NCBI GenBank assembly: GCA_003156495.1
Contig: PMHC01000102.1
Span: 4,971 to 10,157, forward strand
Direction: 5' to 3'
Length of the DNA: 5,187 bases
Origin: Acidobacteriaceae bacterium
GTDB lineage: Bacteria > Acidobacteriota > Terriglobia > Terriglobales > Acidobacteriaceae
Numbering within the stretch: position 1 is the stretch's first letter; every line of letters begins with the position of its first letter. Below are positions 1 through 5,050 of the stretch, piece after piece. The notes beneath the pieces were generated by a model. It was not told where the DNA came from. It did not search any database and was given only the letters and a program-made list of their open reading frames with translations. The position numbers and the translations under genes were made by a program.

Positions 1-281
1 TTTATGAAACCGCGCGCGCGGTCAAAATTCCCGTCATCGGCCTGGGCGGCATCATGACCGCCGAAGACGCCGTTGAATTTCTGCTTGCCGGCGCCACCGC
101 CGTCGAAATCGGCACCGCCAACTTCGCCGATCCCTGCGCCTCCGAGCACATCGCCCTCAAGCTCGAAGCCTGGTGCAAAAGCCACAATATCGATCGCGTC
201 GCCAGTTTAACCGGAGCGCTGGAAGTGCCGAAAACAGAGGACGACGCCGAAGCGGGGAACGAGCCAGCTACAAACGCTTAA
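1..281 (+). CDS. pyrD: Dihydroorotate dehydrogenase, catalytic subunit (PyrD, class 1B type), C-terminal part only
   Basis: The gene enters from the left edge; the first full codon is at position 3 and 92 residues are visible before the TAA at 279-281. The visible part is the last strands and helices of an FMN-binding TIM barrel. IPVIGLGGIMTAEDA (fragment residues 9-23) and GATAVEIGTANF (30-41) are the two phosphate-binding segments that hold FMN in PyrD enzymes; the GTANF wording is typical of the class 1B (PyrDB) type. The family oxidises dihydroorotate to orotate in pyrimidine synthesis, in the cytoplasm; class 1B enzymes usually pair with the electron-transfer subunit PyrK, which is not in view. 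After the usual closing helix and TGAL motif there is an extra acidic, Ala-rich tail of about 19 residues that is probably disordered. Its last 14 bp overlap the end of the convergent SprT-like gene. A related FMN barrel enzyme is the only realistic alternative. Confidence 0.9.
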   Translation, partial: YETARAVKIPVIGLGGIMTAEDAVEFLLAGATAVEIGTANFADPCASEHIALKLEAWCKSHNIDRVASLTGALEVPKTEDDAEAGNEPATNA

Positions 282-957
282 TGAAGGCCAGCGCCTCGGC
301 CAGTTGCGGAAAACGCGCTTCATCGGCCTTGAACTCGCGCGGATGAACCGAGCGGCGCAGCCCGCGCATCCGCACCGGATGCTTCAAGTGCAGCATCTCG
401 TGGTACAGCAAATACTCCAGCGCATAACGAGGGCTTGACGGCCTGTCAAAAACGCGGCTGACGACGATCGTGTTGTGCGCCGCGTCGTAGTGGCCCAGCA
501 GCCGTTTGGCCACATGCTCGCTCCACGTCAAATCGGGCCGGCCCAGCAGACCGTTGAAAAATCTCCGATTAAGCGAGTCGAAAACCTCTTCGAGATTGTA
601 GAAGCGACCCTCGGGACCGAAATAGTATTTTGCTCCGCGCACGTGCCGGATCATTTCGATCTGTTGCGTAACGGCGTTGCTCGAAGCGAAGCGCTTGTAG
701 CGCAGGTTCTGCCTGCGGTCGATCGGCCGGCGATAGAGCTTGGCCAGCAGAATATGCGCGATGGCGTGGATTACCTCTTCCGGCGCGCCTTCCAGCAGGT
801 CCGAGAGGCTGACGAAAATTTTGCTATCGCGCAGCCGGATCGTGGTGTTCAGCGAAGTGAATCGCTTCAACCGAACCTGAATCGACGGCATCTCCGCGCG
901 CGGACGAAGCGCGCGATACTCCAACTGAAAAATGGAAACGAAGTCGATGGCCACCAC
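268..957 (-). CDS. SprT-like putative zinc metallopeptidase
   Basis: A 229-residue protein with no signal peptide, so probably cytoplasmic. The C-terminal half resembles the SprT-like domain: NRRFFNGLLGRPDLTWS (130-146), LLGHYDAAHNTIVVS (153-167), then the zinc-protease motif HEMLH (186-190) and a downstream His in HPREFK (H205) suited as third zinc ligand. H186, E187, H190 and H205 are all present, so catalysis is plausible; the substrate is unknown, and SprT relatives are best known from the DNA-protein crosslink protease Spartan. The N-terminal half (about 1-110) carries IHAIAHILLAKLYRRP with H64 and H68 in HxxxH spacing but Ala in place of the catalytic Glu. The start is uncertain. An in-frame TGA sits at 958-960, directly before GTG 955-957; a second GTG follows at once, and the first ATG is at 889-891 (residue 23). 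None has a well-spaced Shine-Dalgarno sequence. The long form is chosen because FQLEYRALRPR near the N-terminus looks conserved in remembered relatives. Confidence 0.82.
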   Translation of the reverse strand: MVAIDFVSIFQLEYRALRPRAEMPSIQVRLKRFTSLNTTIRLRDSKIFVSLSDLLEGAPEEVIHAIAHILLAKLYRRPIDRRQNLRYKRFASSNAVTQQIEMIRHVRGAKYYFGPEGRFYNLEEVFDSLNRRFFNGLLGRPDLTWSEHVAKRLLGHYDAAHNTIVVSRVFDRPSSPRYALEYLLYHEMLHLKHPVRMRGLRRSVHPREFKADEARFPQLAEALAFIKRL

Positions 958-1084
958 TCAAGAGAATAACAGTGCACGGCAGTGGACAGGGAACTCTACG
1001 CTGTTGCTATTGCTATTGGATTAAATGTCGCGTCCATTTCGGCATTTGCTAATGCCTGTTCACTGTTCACTGTCCACTGTCCAC
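958..1084. repeat. Repeat-rich intergenic region with inverted and tandem heptamer repeats
   Basis: This spacer between two minus-strand genes has several repeats. Four consecutive 7-bp units, TGTTCAC twice then TGTCCAC twice, fill 1057-1084 and end exactly at the stop codon of the 175-aa gene. An inverted relative lies at 980-994: it matches the reverse complement of 1065-1079 at 14 of 15 positions, with a perfect 10-bp core (980-989 with 1070-1079). Between them are a TTGCTA hexamer doublet (1004-1015) and a perfect small hairpin, GGCATT-TGCT-AATGCC, at 1041-1056. The whole could fold as a long hairpin carrying an inner hairpin. No coding potential or clear promoter is seen. It may act as an mRNA 3'-end structure for the 175-aa gene or be a dispersed extragenic repeat; the window alone cannot decide. 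Confidence 0.75.
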
Positions 1085-1612
1085 TTATTTCGGCTCCCAA
1101 CGCTCCTGACCATTTTCGTTCTTGTGCGCTTTAAAGTAAGCCTCCTGGTCGGCTGTGAGTCGTTTGGTTTGCGCGGCAAGGTCGTCGAGGCTCGCGATTC
1201 CATCTTTTAGCGAAATCTCAAAGCCTGGCTCGCTCGGCAATCTCTGTAAAACCTCTTGCCAGCGCAGAACCGCTTCGTTCATTCCCTTGAGCGCGAGGCG
1301 AATGTCCGCCTTGCGCTCGGCATAAACATCCAGATTCGTATCGAACTCATCGGCGAGCGCGGCAAAATCCTCAAGCTCGTCGTCAATGCGCCGCGCGCGC
1401 GCCGCGGACCTCGTGCGCTTGACCAGTCCTTTGATCGTGTCGGCATGTTCGTCGAGAAATTTGATGTAGAGATTGACGCGAGCCACGGGATCGGTGCCGG
1501 CTTCGGCGATCTGGTCTTGTTGCTTTTCTGTCAGCGGCTCGCGCTGCTGGCGTTGCGCCGGTATCGACGCGACCAGCAGCAGCGCAAAAAAAATGGCGGC
1601 AAGAGCGCGCAT
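1085..1612 (-). CDS. Exported helical protein of unknown function (175 aa)
   Basis: The ATG at 1610-1612 is preceded by a good Shine-Dalgarno sequence, GGAGG (plus-strand 1622-1626), 9 nt away, so the start is firm. Residues 1-19 form a Sec-type signal peptide: a short basic start, hydrophobic LAAIFFALLLVASI, and probable cleavage near SIPA-Q. The mature part, about 155 residues, is highly charged and predicted helical, with heptad-like stretches at 45-110 (KFLDEHADTIKGLVKRTRSA, then RRIDDELEDFAALADEFD) and 138-165. It has no Cys and no catalytic motif that I can recognise. The sequence recalls conserved hypothetical proteins of Acidobacteriota, but I cannot name a family. It is probably periplasmic or cell-envelope associated. 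The next gene upstream on this strand also codes for a small exported helical protein, 253 bp away, which hints at but does not prove a shared role. It ends with TAA directly at the heptamer repeat array. Confidence 0.8.
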   Translation of the reverse strand: MRALAAIFFALLLVASIPAQRQQREPLTEKQQDQIAEAGTDPVARVNLYIKFLDEHADTIKGLVKRTRSAARARRIDDELEDFAALADEFDTNLDVYAERKADIRLALKGMNEAVLRWQEVLQRLPSEPGFEISLKDGIASLDDLAAQTKRLTADQEAYFKAHKNENGQERWEPK

Positions 1613-1865
1613 AACGGCAAGCCTCCGCGAACTCTATTCAAGCACAATTTTAAGAAACGATAAACGAGAAACTCGGTACGTGACCGCTCAAATTTGTGCC
1701 ATCGAGGGTGCCCCCGGTCTCGATTTTGAAACCTGGGAACCACAACGCTAAGATGCAAAATCATCCGGTCACAGGCCTAGATCGATGCCGAAAGCCCGAT
1801 GCCGAAAACCTGGTGCGCATATAGATAGTTTGATGACACGCCCTAATACCAATGCCCAGATGCGG
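1613..1865. other. Intergenic spacer: upstream region of the 175-aa gene, with direct repeat and possible IS-end relic
   Basis: A 253-bp gap between two minus-strand genes, less GC-rich than its surroundings. It holds the Shine-Dalgarno sequence of the 175-aa gene (1622-1626) and must hold its promoter unless transcription reads through; no convincing -35/-10 pair was found. At 1783-1810 a 14-bp unit, CGATGCCGAAAGCC, is repeated in tandem with one mismatch. At 1827-1845 the minus strand reads TAGGGCGTGTCATCAAACT, which resembles the terminal inverted repeat of some IS5-like insertion sequences, but no transposase or second end is present. No open reading frame here has a signal of being a gene, and no clear terminator hairpin with a T-run follows the 152-aa gene. 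Confidence 0.5.
1783..1810. repeat. Tandem 14-bp direct repeat (two copies)
   Basis: CGATGCCGAAAGCC at 1783-1796 is followed immediately by CGATGCCGAAAACC at 1797-1810, with 13 of 14 positions identical. It is noncoding and lies 56 bp downstream of the stop of the 152-aa gene. It could be a slippage duplication or a paired binding site; nothing in view distinguishes these. Confidence 0.7.
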
Positions 1866-2324
1866 TTACTTGTCGAAGACCTGCAACATGGCGGCGTTTT
1901 GCGCCTGGCTGACTTGGGCCAGCGTTTGTTCAACCAATGAGCGATCGTCGAAACTGCCGGCGTGAAGCATTTCGTTAAGCCGGAAGGCGGTGTGGCCGAG
2001 CAGAATCTCGGCGTTCTTCAGGCGCTTGTCGTTGTTGGCCAGCGAGAGATGAATCTTCTGCGCCACGCGCTGCACGCGCTTGAGCAGATCACCCGCCTGG
2101 GTAAAATCGCCGGCCGCGTACTGGTGAATGCTCAGCTCGGTCAACTGTTGAACAAGCTCGGCGTAAAGAAAGCATTGCTCGCGCGGTTGCGCCTGGTTGG
2201 CGCGCGCCTCCAGCGCATCGATGCTCTGCTGGCTGGGCGCGGAGTGGCCGCGCGAAGATGCGCAGACCGGCCCGGCGGCGATGCCCATCGCAAGTATAAC
2301 GGCAATCGAAATCCAGCTTCGCAT
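1866..2324 (-). CDS. Exported helical protein of unknown function (152 aa)
   Basis: The reading frame is open for 57 more codons upstream, to 2495, but the ATG at 2322-2324 is chosen. It has GGAGG (plus-strand 2331-2335) 6 nt upstream, and it places a clean signal peptide at the N-terminus: MRSW, hydrophobic ISIAVILAMGIAAGPV, and likely cleavage after VCA (residue 22). The upstream extension (MRPHFLTSRF...) is Arg-rich and looks like untranslated DNA. Cys21 is not in a good lipobox (GPVC), so a lipoprotein is unlikely. The mature part, about 130 residues, is predicted all-helical: REQCFLYAELVQQLTELS (48-65), HQYAAGDFTQAGDLLKRVQ (67-85), a charged NNDKRLKNAEILLG (97-110) and a final Gln/Ala-rich helix (131-147). 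The AAGDFTQAGDLL segment is TPR-like, but only one such unit is present. No enzyme motif is seen. It is probably periplasmic, with function unknown; remembered acidobacterial hypotheticals look similar. Confidence 0.8.
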   Translation of the reverse strand: MRSWISIAVILAMGIAAGPVCASSRGHSAPSQQSIDALEARANQAQPREQCFLYAELVQQLTELSIHQYAAGDFTQAGDLLKRVQRVAQKIHLSLANNDKRLKNAEILLGHTAFRLNEMLHAGSFDDRSLVEQTLAQVSQAQNAAMLQVFDK

Positions 2325-2330
2325 CAGGCG

Positions 2331-2335
2331 CCTCC
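2331..2335 (-). promoter_or_regulatory. Shine-Dalgarno sequence that fixes the start of the 152-aa gene
   Basis: On the minus strand GGAGG lies 6 nt before the ATG at 2322-2324. It supports the short form of the protein, which begins with a signal peptide, over the longer open frame that extends to 2495. Confidence 0.75.
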
Positions 2336-2478
2336 ACCGTGTGGCTCGGTCCTTGAAATGTGACCATCGTAGTCGCATTTCGCGAACGGCTGCAAGCGAG
2401 AAAGGCTGGAGCGAAGCGGGGAAGAACCGGTTGGGTACTGAATGCTGAAGTTGGTCCCGGAGAGGGAATCGGCTTGTT

Positions 2479-2538
2479 AAAAAATGCGGCCGCAAACGCG
2501 CGCGCCGCTATCTGTAGCTCTAAGCAGGTAGCGGCGCG
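2479..2538 (-). terminator. Probable intrinsic terminator region after the TPR gene, with two overlapping hairpins
   Basis: Read on the minus strand, 4 nt after the TPR stop codon, an arm at 2538-2529 (CGCGCCGCTA) pairs perfectly over 10 bp with 2510-2501 (TAGCGGCGCG); 3 more pairs follow after one mismatch. Further on, GCGGC (2508-2504) can pair with GCCGC (2490-2486), which is followed by A and then six T (2484-2479), the usual layout of a rho-independent terminator. The two hairpins share bases 2504-2508 and so exclude each other. The second stem is only 5 bp with a 13-nt loop, so termination strength is uncertain. Confidence 0.4.
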
Positions 2539-2542
2539 GCAT

Positions 2543-3922
2543 CTATTTTCTGCCGAGAACTTGCATTCGCTGGCGGGCCTGCCACTCCTGATTGGGCAGC
2601 TTGCCAGCCGCCGCGTCGAGAAAGCGACGATAGTAGACGATGGCCTGATCCTTCTGGTGCAGGGAATCGTAGGCCGTGGCCCACAGAAAAAGCGTGGATG
2701 AGTTTTCAGGCAAGGATCGCGAGCGCATGGTGAGCGCGTGGATGGTGACGTCGGGGCGCGAGATGCGCGAAGCGGCAAAGGCCAGCCCGCTCCAGCCGTC
2801 GGCATTGGCCTCATCGATCTGCGTCGCCTGCTCGAAGGCCGTGTAGGCCGGCGCGAATTGCAACTGATGAACGAGATTCTGACCATGCGCCACAAGCAGC
2901 TCCGCGTCTTGCGGCGTCGCGGCCAGCAGCGCAATGTCCAACTTGTCGGCGCCGGCGTAATCGCCGGACTCGGCCAGCACGGCGGCCAACATGCGCGTAA
3001 TCGCCGCATCGTTGGGATGCGTTTCGTGCAGCTTTTGCAAAAGCGGCAGCGCCTCGGCCTTGTCCTGATCGGCCAGCACGGTGGCCAGTTGCGCCGTCAG
3101 CGCGGGGTCGTCGGGCAACTTGGCGAGCGCATCGTGAAGCAGGCTTTCAGCCTCGGGGTACTGCTTGCGCTCGATCAGTATATGCGCCAAACCGGTGATG
3201 GCCGCCGTCGAATGCGGATCGGAGGCCAGTACGCGGCGATAGGCGGCTTCGGCGGCGCTCTGCTGCCCGGCGCGCTCGGCCAGTTCGGCGGCCAGCAACG
3301 TGTCATCGGCGGTTTCTGGCGTCAGCTTGAGCGCTTCAAGCAGATCGTTGGAGGCGGCTGTTGCGTCGGTTGCGCGGTCAATGCGCGCCAGCGCGCGCCA
3401 TGCGCGAGCCTTCAGCACCGCATCGGCCTCGAGCGCAACTGCCGCGGCCAGCTCGGGACGAGCCTCCGTGAGTTTGTCCTGCCGCGCTAACAGCAATCCG
3501 AGCGAAAGACGCGACTCGAAAGATTTTGGATTGGCCTCGGTCGCGCGGCGATAAAACGCCGCCGCCGCATCGGATCGGTTTTGCGCGTCGGCTACATAGC
3601 CGGCGTCAAAGAGCGCGCGTGCGTCACCGGGATGCGCGACAAGCCATGGATCGAGCTTCTCTTCGGCGCTCTTCCAATCCGAATGCGCGATGGAGGCCTC
3701 GGCCTCGACCAGTTCGCTGGGCACAGGTGGCACTTGAACGGGCGCGGAATTTTGCGTAGGCGCGGCAGCGGAACTTTGCGTAGAAGCAGCGGCGGAATTT
3801 TGCGTAGGCGCGGCAGCGGAACTTTGCGTAGAAGCAGCGGCGGAATTTTGCGCCGGCGCGATGGCGCCAAGCAGCGCGAAAAACAGAGCGGTACAAATAA
3901 AACGCGACACGGAAAACCTCAT
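2543..3922 (-). CDS. Exported tetratricopeptide-repeat (TPR) protein
   Basis: A 459-residue protein if started at ATG 3920-3922. Residues 1-24 are a signal peptide (MRFSVSR, hydrophobic FICTALFFALLGAIAPA, likely cleavage near APA-Q). The frame is open to a GTG at 4016-4018, but that start would bury the signal sequence 32 residues in and reach almost to the start of hpnC. No Shine-Dalgarno precedes the chosen ATG; TACACT 6 nt upstream could be a -10 box giving a near-leaderless mRNA. Residues 25-60 are a Ser/Ala/Thr/Gln linker of alternating SAAASTQS and SAAAPTQN units, then VPPVPSE. From about 75 to 440 come roughly ten helical pairs of the 34-residue TPR type, clearest at 103-136 (DAGYVADAQNRSDAAAAFYRRA), 209-237 (AAELAERAGQQSAAEAAYRR) and 241-272. 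TPR domains bind proteins; the partner here is unknown, and the site is probably periplasm or outer envelope. It is transcribed divergently from hpnC, with no evident functional link. Confidence 0.85.
   Translation of the reverse strand: MRFSVSRFICTALFFALLGAIAPAQNSAAASTQSSAAAPTQNSAAASTQSSAAAPTQNSAPVQVPPVPSELVEAEASIAHSDWKSAEEKLDPWLVAHPGDARALFDAGYVADAQNRSDAAAAFYRRATEANPKSFESRLSLGLLLARQDKLTEARPELAAAVALEADAVLKARAWRALARIDRATDATAASNDLLEALKLTPETADDTLLAAELAERAGQQSAAEAAYRRVLASDPHSTAAITGLAHILIERKQYPEAESLLHDALAKLPDDPALTAQLATVLADQDKAEALPLLQKLHETHPNDAAITRMLAAVLAESGDYAGADKLDIALLAATPQDAELLVAHGQNLVHQLQFAPAYTAFEQATQIDEANADGWSGLAFAASRISRPDVTIHALTMRSRSLPENSSTLFLWATAYDSLHQKDQAIVYYRRFLDAAAGKLPNQEWQARQRMQVLGRK
3744..3852. 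repeat. Perfect 48-bp in-frame tandem duplication in the TPR gene linker
   Basis: Two identical 48-bp units (3744-3791 and 3792-3839) are followed by the first 13 bp of a third (3840-3852). Each unit is itself two related 24-bp halves, starting GCGGAATTTTGCG and GCGGAACTTTGCG. On the minus strand each unit codes for 16 residues, an SAAASTQS plus SAAAPTQN pair. Copy-number change by slippage or recombination would keep the reading frame. Confidence 0.95.
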
Positions 3923-4021
3923 AGAACAGTGTAACGGGCGCAACTCACCAGAGGCCTCGCTCTCGCGTAAAATGGTTGCAAGCGGCGCGTCACAAATGCT
4001 CACCATGCGCGCCGCCACTCA
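3923..4021. promoter_or_regulatory. Divergent promoter region between the TPR gene and hpnC
   Basis: These 99 bp must serve both genes unless their promoters lie within coding sequence. For hpnC, TAAAAT at 3968-3973 is a good -10 candidate; the matching -35 (TCACCA at 3945-3950, 17-bp spacer) is poor. For the TPR gene, TACACT (plus 3928-3933) on the minus strand is a possible -10 without a good -35. An 8-bp palindrome, GAGGCCTC (3951-3958), lies between the two. The box assignments are inference. Confidence 0.4.
3982..4015 (+). other. Inverted repeat (possible mRNA hairpin) just before hpnC
   Basis: GCGGCGCG (3982-3989) and CGCGCCGC (4008-4015) are perfect complements separated by 18 nt, and the right arm ends 6 nt before the hpnC ATG at 4022. 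If transcription starts about 7 nt after the TAAAAT box, the hairpin would lie at the very 5' end of the mRNA and cover the place where a Shine-Dalgarno sequence would normally sit; none is present. The loop carries two out-of-frame ATGs (3996 and 4005). Confidence 0.5.
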
Positions 4022-5050
4022 ATGGAGGCAGTTCGATTGCAGGCGGCGCATTCTCAATCTGATTCTTCTCAATCCGCTTCTCCTGGCGATCCGCTCGCCC
4101 GCGGCTGGGCCGCTCTGCCTGATTCCTATCGCATTCCCGATCGCGCTCCCTCGCTCGACGAGGCTCTGGCCTATTGCCGCCATCTGGCCGAAACGCATTA
4201 CGAAAACTTCCACGTCGCCACTTGGTTTTTGCCCAAGCCGCTGCGTCCGCACTTCCATGCCATCTACGCCTACTGCCGCATCTCAGACGATCTCGGCGAC
4301 GAGGTTGGCGATTCCGCGGCGGCACTCGCGCTTCTCGACCTCTGGGGCCGCGAGCTCGATGCCTGTTACGAAGGCCGCGCTCGCCATCCGGTCTTCATCG
4401 CGCTGGCCGAAACCATTCGCGCCTGCTCCATTCCCAAAGAGCCCTTCGCCGATCTGCTCGTCGCCTTTCGCCAGGACCAGACCGTCACCCGCTACGAAAC
4501 CATGCAGGATCTGCTCGGTTACTGCCGCTACTCGGCCAATCCCGTCGGGCGGCTCGTGCTCTACGCCTGCGGTGAGGTGAACGAAGAAACGCGTGAAGAA
4601 AAATTCCGCCTCTCCGACGCCACCTGCGCCGCGCTTCAGCTCGCCAACTTCTGGCAAGATGTGCGCGTGGACTTCGCCAAAGGCCGCGTCTATCTGCCGC
4701 AAGCCGATATGCGCCGCTTCGGTCTCTCCGACGAAACCATCGCCCAGGGCCGCGCGACCGAAGAGTTTCGCGCTCTGCTGCGGTACGAAGTCGACTACGC
4801 CCGCGCGCTCTTCGCCGAAGGGCTGCCGCTGATCGGGCAGGTCAGCCGCGAGCTGGCTATCGATCTCGACCTCTTCAGCCGCGGCGGCCTTGAGATTCTT
4901 CGCGCCATCGAGCGCCGCAATTACGACGTGCTCTCGGCGCGGCCGGCCATCTCCCAACGCACCAAGCTGGCGCTGGCCCTGCGCGCCATCGGCGGCATGG
5001 CGCTACCTTTTCTCCGCCTCGGCTCGCGCCCAACAAGGAAGGTTGCTTGA
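4022..5050 (+). CDS. hpnC: Squalene synthase HpnC (hydroxysqualene synthase)
   Basis: A 342-residue protein of the trans-isoprenyl diphosphate synthase (head-to-head) fold. The N-terminal 32 residues are Ser/Gln-rich and variable; the core begins at LPDSYRIPDRAPSLDEALAYC. The first Asp-rich motif is SDDLGDE (88-94; D89 and D93) and the second is NFWQDVRVDF (209-218; D213 and D217), the pair that binds diphosphate through magnesium. YCRYSANPVGRLVLY (167-181) is the squalene/phytoene synthase signature, in the SANPVG wording typical of HpnC. ENFHVATWFLP (61-71) and FSRGGLEILRAIERRNYDVL (285-304) also fit. In the known HpnCDE route HpnC converts presqualene diphosphate to hydroxysqualene for hopanoid synthesis at the cytoplasmic face of the membrane. 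All key residues are present and the length is slightly above the family norm because of the N-terminal tail. ATG 4022 is the only start in frame; no Shine-Dalgarno is visible. hpnD follows with overlap, which supports the call. Confidence 0.93.
   Translation: MEAVRLQAAHSQSDSSQSASPGDPLARGWAALPDSYRIPDRAPSLDEALAYCRHLAETHYENFHVATWFLPKPLRPHFHAIYAYCRISDDLGDEVGDSAAALALLDLWGRELDACYEGRARHPVFIALAETIRACSIPKEPFADLLVAFRQDQTVTRYETMQDLLGYCRYSANPVGRLVLYACGEVNEETREEKFRLSDATCAALQLANFWQDVRVDFAKGRVYLPQADMRRFGLSDETIAQGRATEEFRALLRYEVDYARALFAEGLPLIGQVSRELAIDLDLFSRGGLEILRAIERRNYDVLSARPAISQRTKLALALRAIGGMALPFLRLGSRPTRKVA
5035..5042 (+). promoter_or_regulatory. Shine-Dalgarno sequence for hpnD (TTG start)
   Basis: AAGGAAGG lies inside the last codons of hpnC, ending 4 nt before TTG 5047-5049; its AGGA core has a 7-nt spacing. 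It supports a TTG start that overlaps the hpnC stop as TTGA, implying translational coupling. Confidence 0.6.

Larger units (their letters stand above)
2325..2542. other. Intergenic spacer between TPR gene and 152-aa gene
   Basis: A 218-bp gap. Its right third holds inverted repeats and a T-run suited to ending TPR-gene transcription. Its left part leads into the 152-aa gene. A weak promoter-like pair, TTGCAG (plus 2390-2395) and TACGAT (plus 2366-2371) with an 18-bp spacer, is visible on the minus strand upstream of that gene; each box matches the consensus only partly, so it is a candidate only. The frame of the 152-aa gene stays open through 2495, but this is judged noncoding. Confidence 0.45.

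Noticed and set aside
475..969. 164-codon plus-strand frame opposite the SprT-like gene
   Set aside because: It is antisense to a gene with clear family motifs; its protein is low-information and has no recognisable domain or good ribosome binding site.
1387..1410. CG-alternating run as a structural element
   Set aside because: It lies inside the 175-aa gene and is explained by Ala/Arg codons.
2259..2264. Cys21 of the 152-aa protein as a lipoprotein attachment site
   Set aside because: The preceding residues GPV do not fit a lipobox; VCA-SS fits ordinary signal peptidase cleavage better.
2485..2494. TGCGGCCGCA palindrome as an operator
   Set aside because: A 10-bp GC-rich palindrome with no second copy is expected by chance here and is better seen as part of the terminator region.
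2325..2495. 57-codon N-terminal extension of the 152-aa protein
   Set aside because: A strong Shine-Dalgarno and a signal peptide mark the internal ATG at 2324 as the start.
2089..3009. 306-codon minus-strand frame overlapping the TPR gene and the 152-aa gene
   Set aside because: It is a shifted frame of the TPR gene; the product is Arg/Pro/Ser-rich with no fold pattern, typical of high-GC shadow frames.
2738..3490. 250-codon plus-strand frame opposite the TPR gene
   Set aside because: Gly/Arg/Gln-rich translation with no motif, antisense to a convincing TPR array.
3744..3852. Repeats at 3744-3852 as a CRISPR array
   Set aside because: The units are directly adjacent, with no variable spacers, and code in frame for a protein linker.
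3861..4580. 239-codon plus-strand frame overlapping the start of hpnC
   Set aside because: It runs out of frame through conserved hpnC motifs; Pro/Ser/Arg-rich composition indicates a shadow frame.
4283..4957. 224-codon minus-strand frame opposite hpnC
   Set aside because: Antisense to well-conserved enzyme motifs and without recognisable features of its own.
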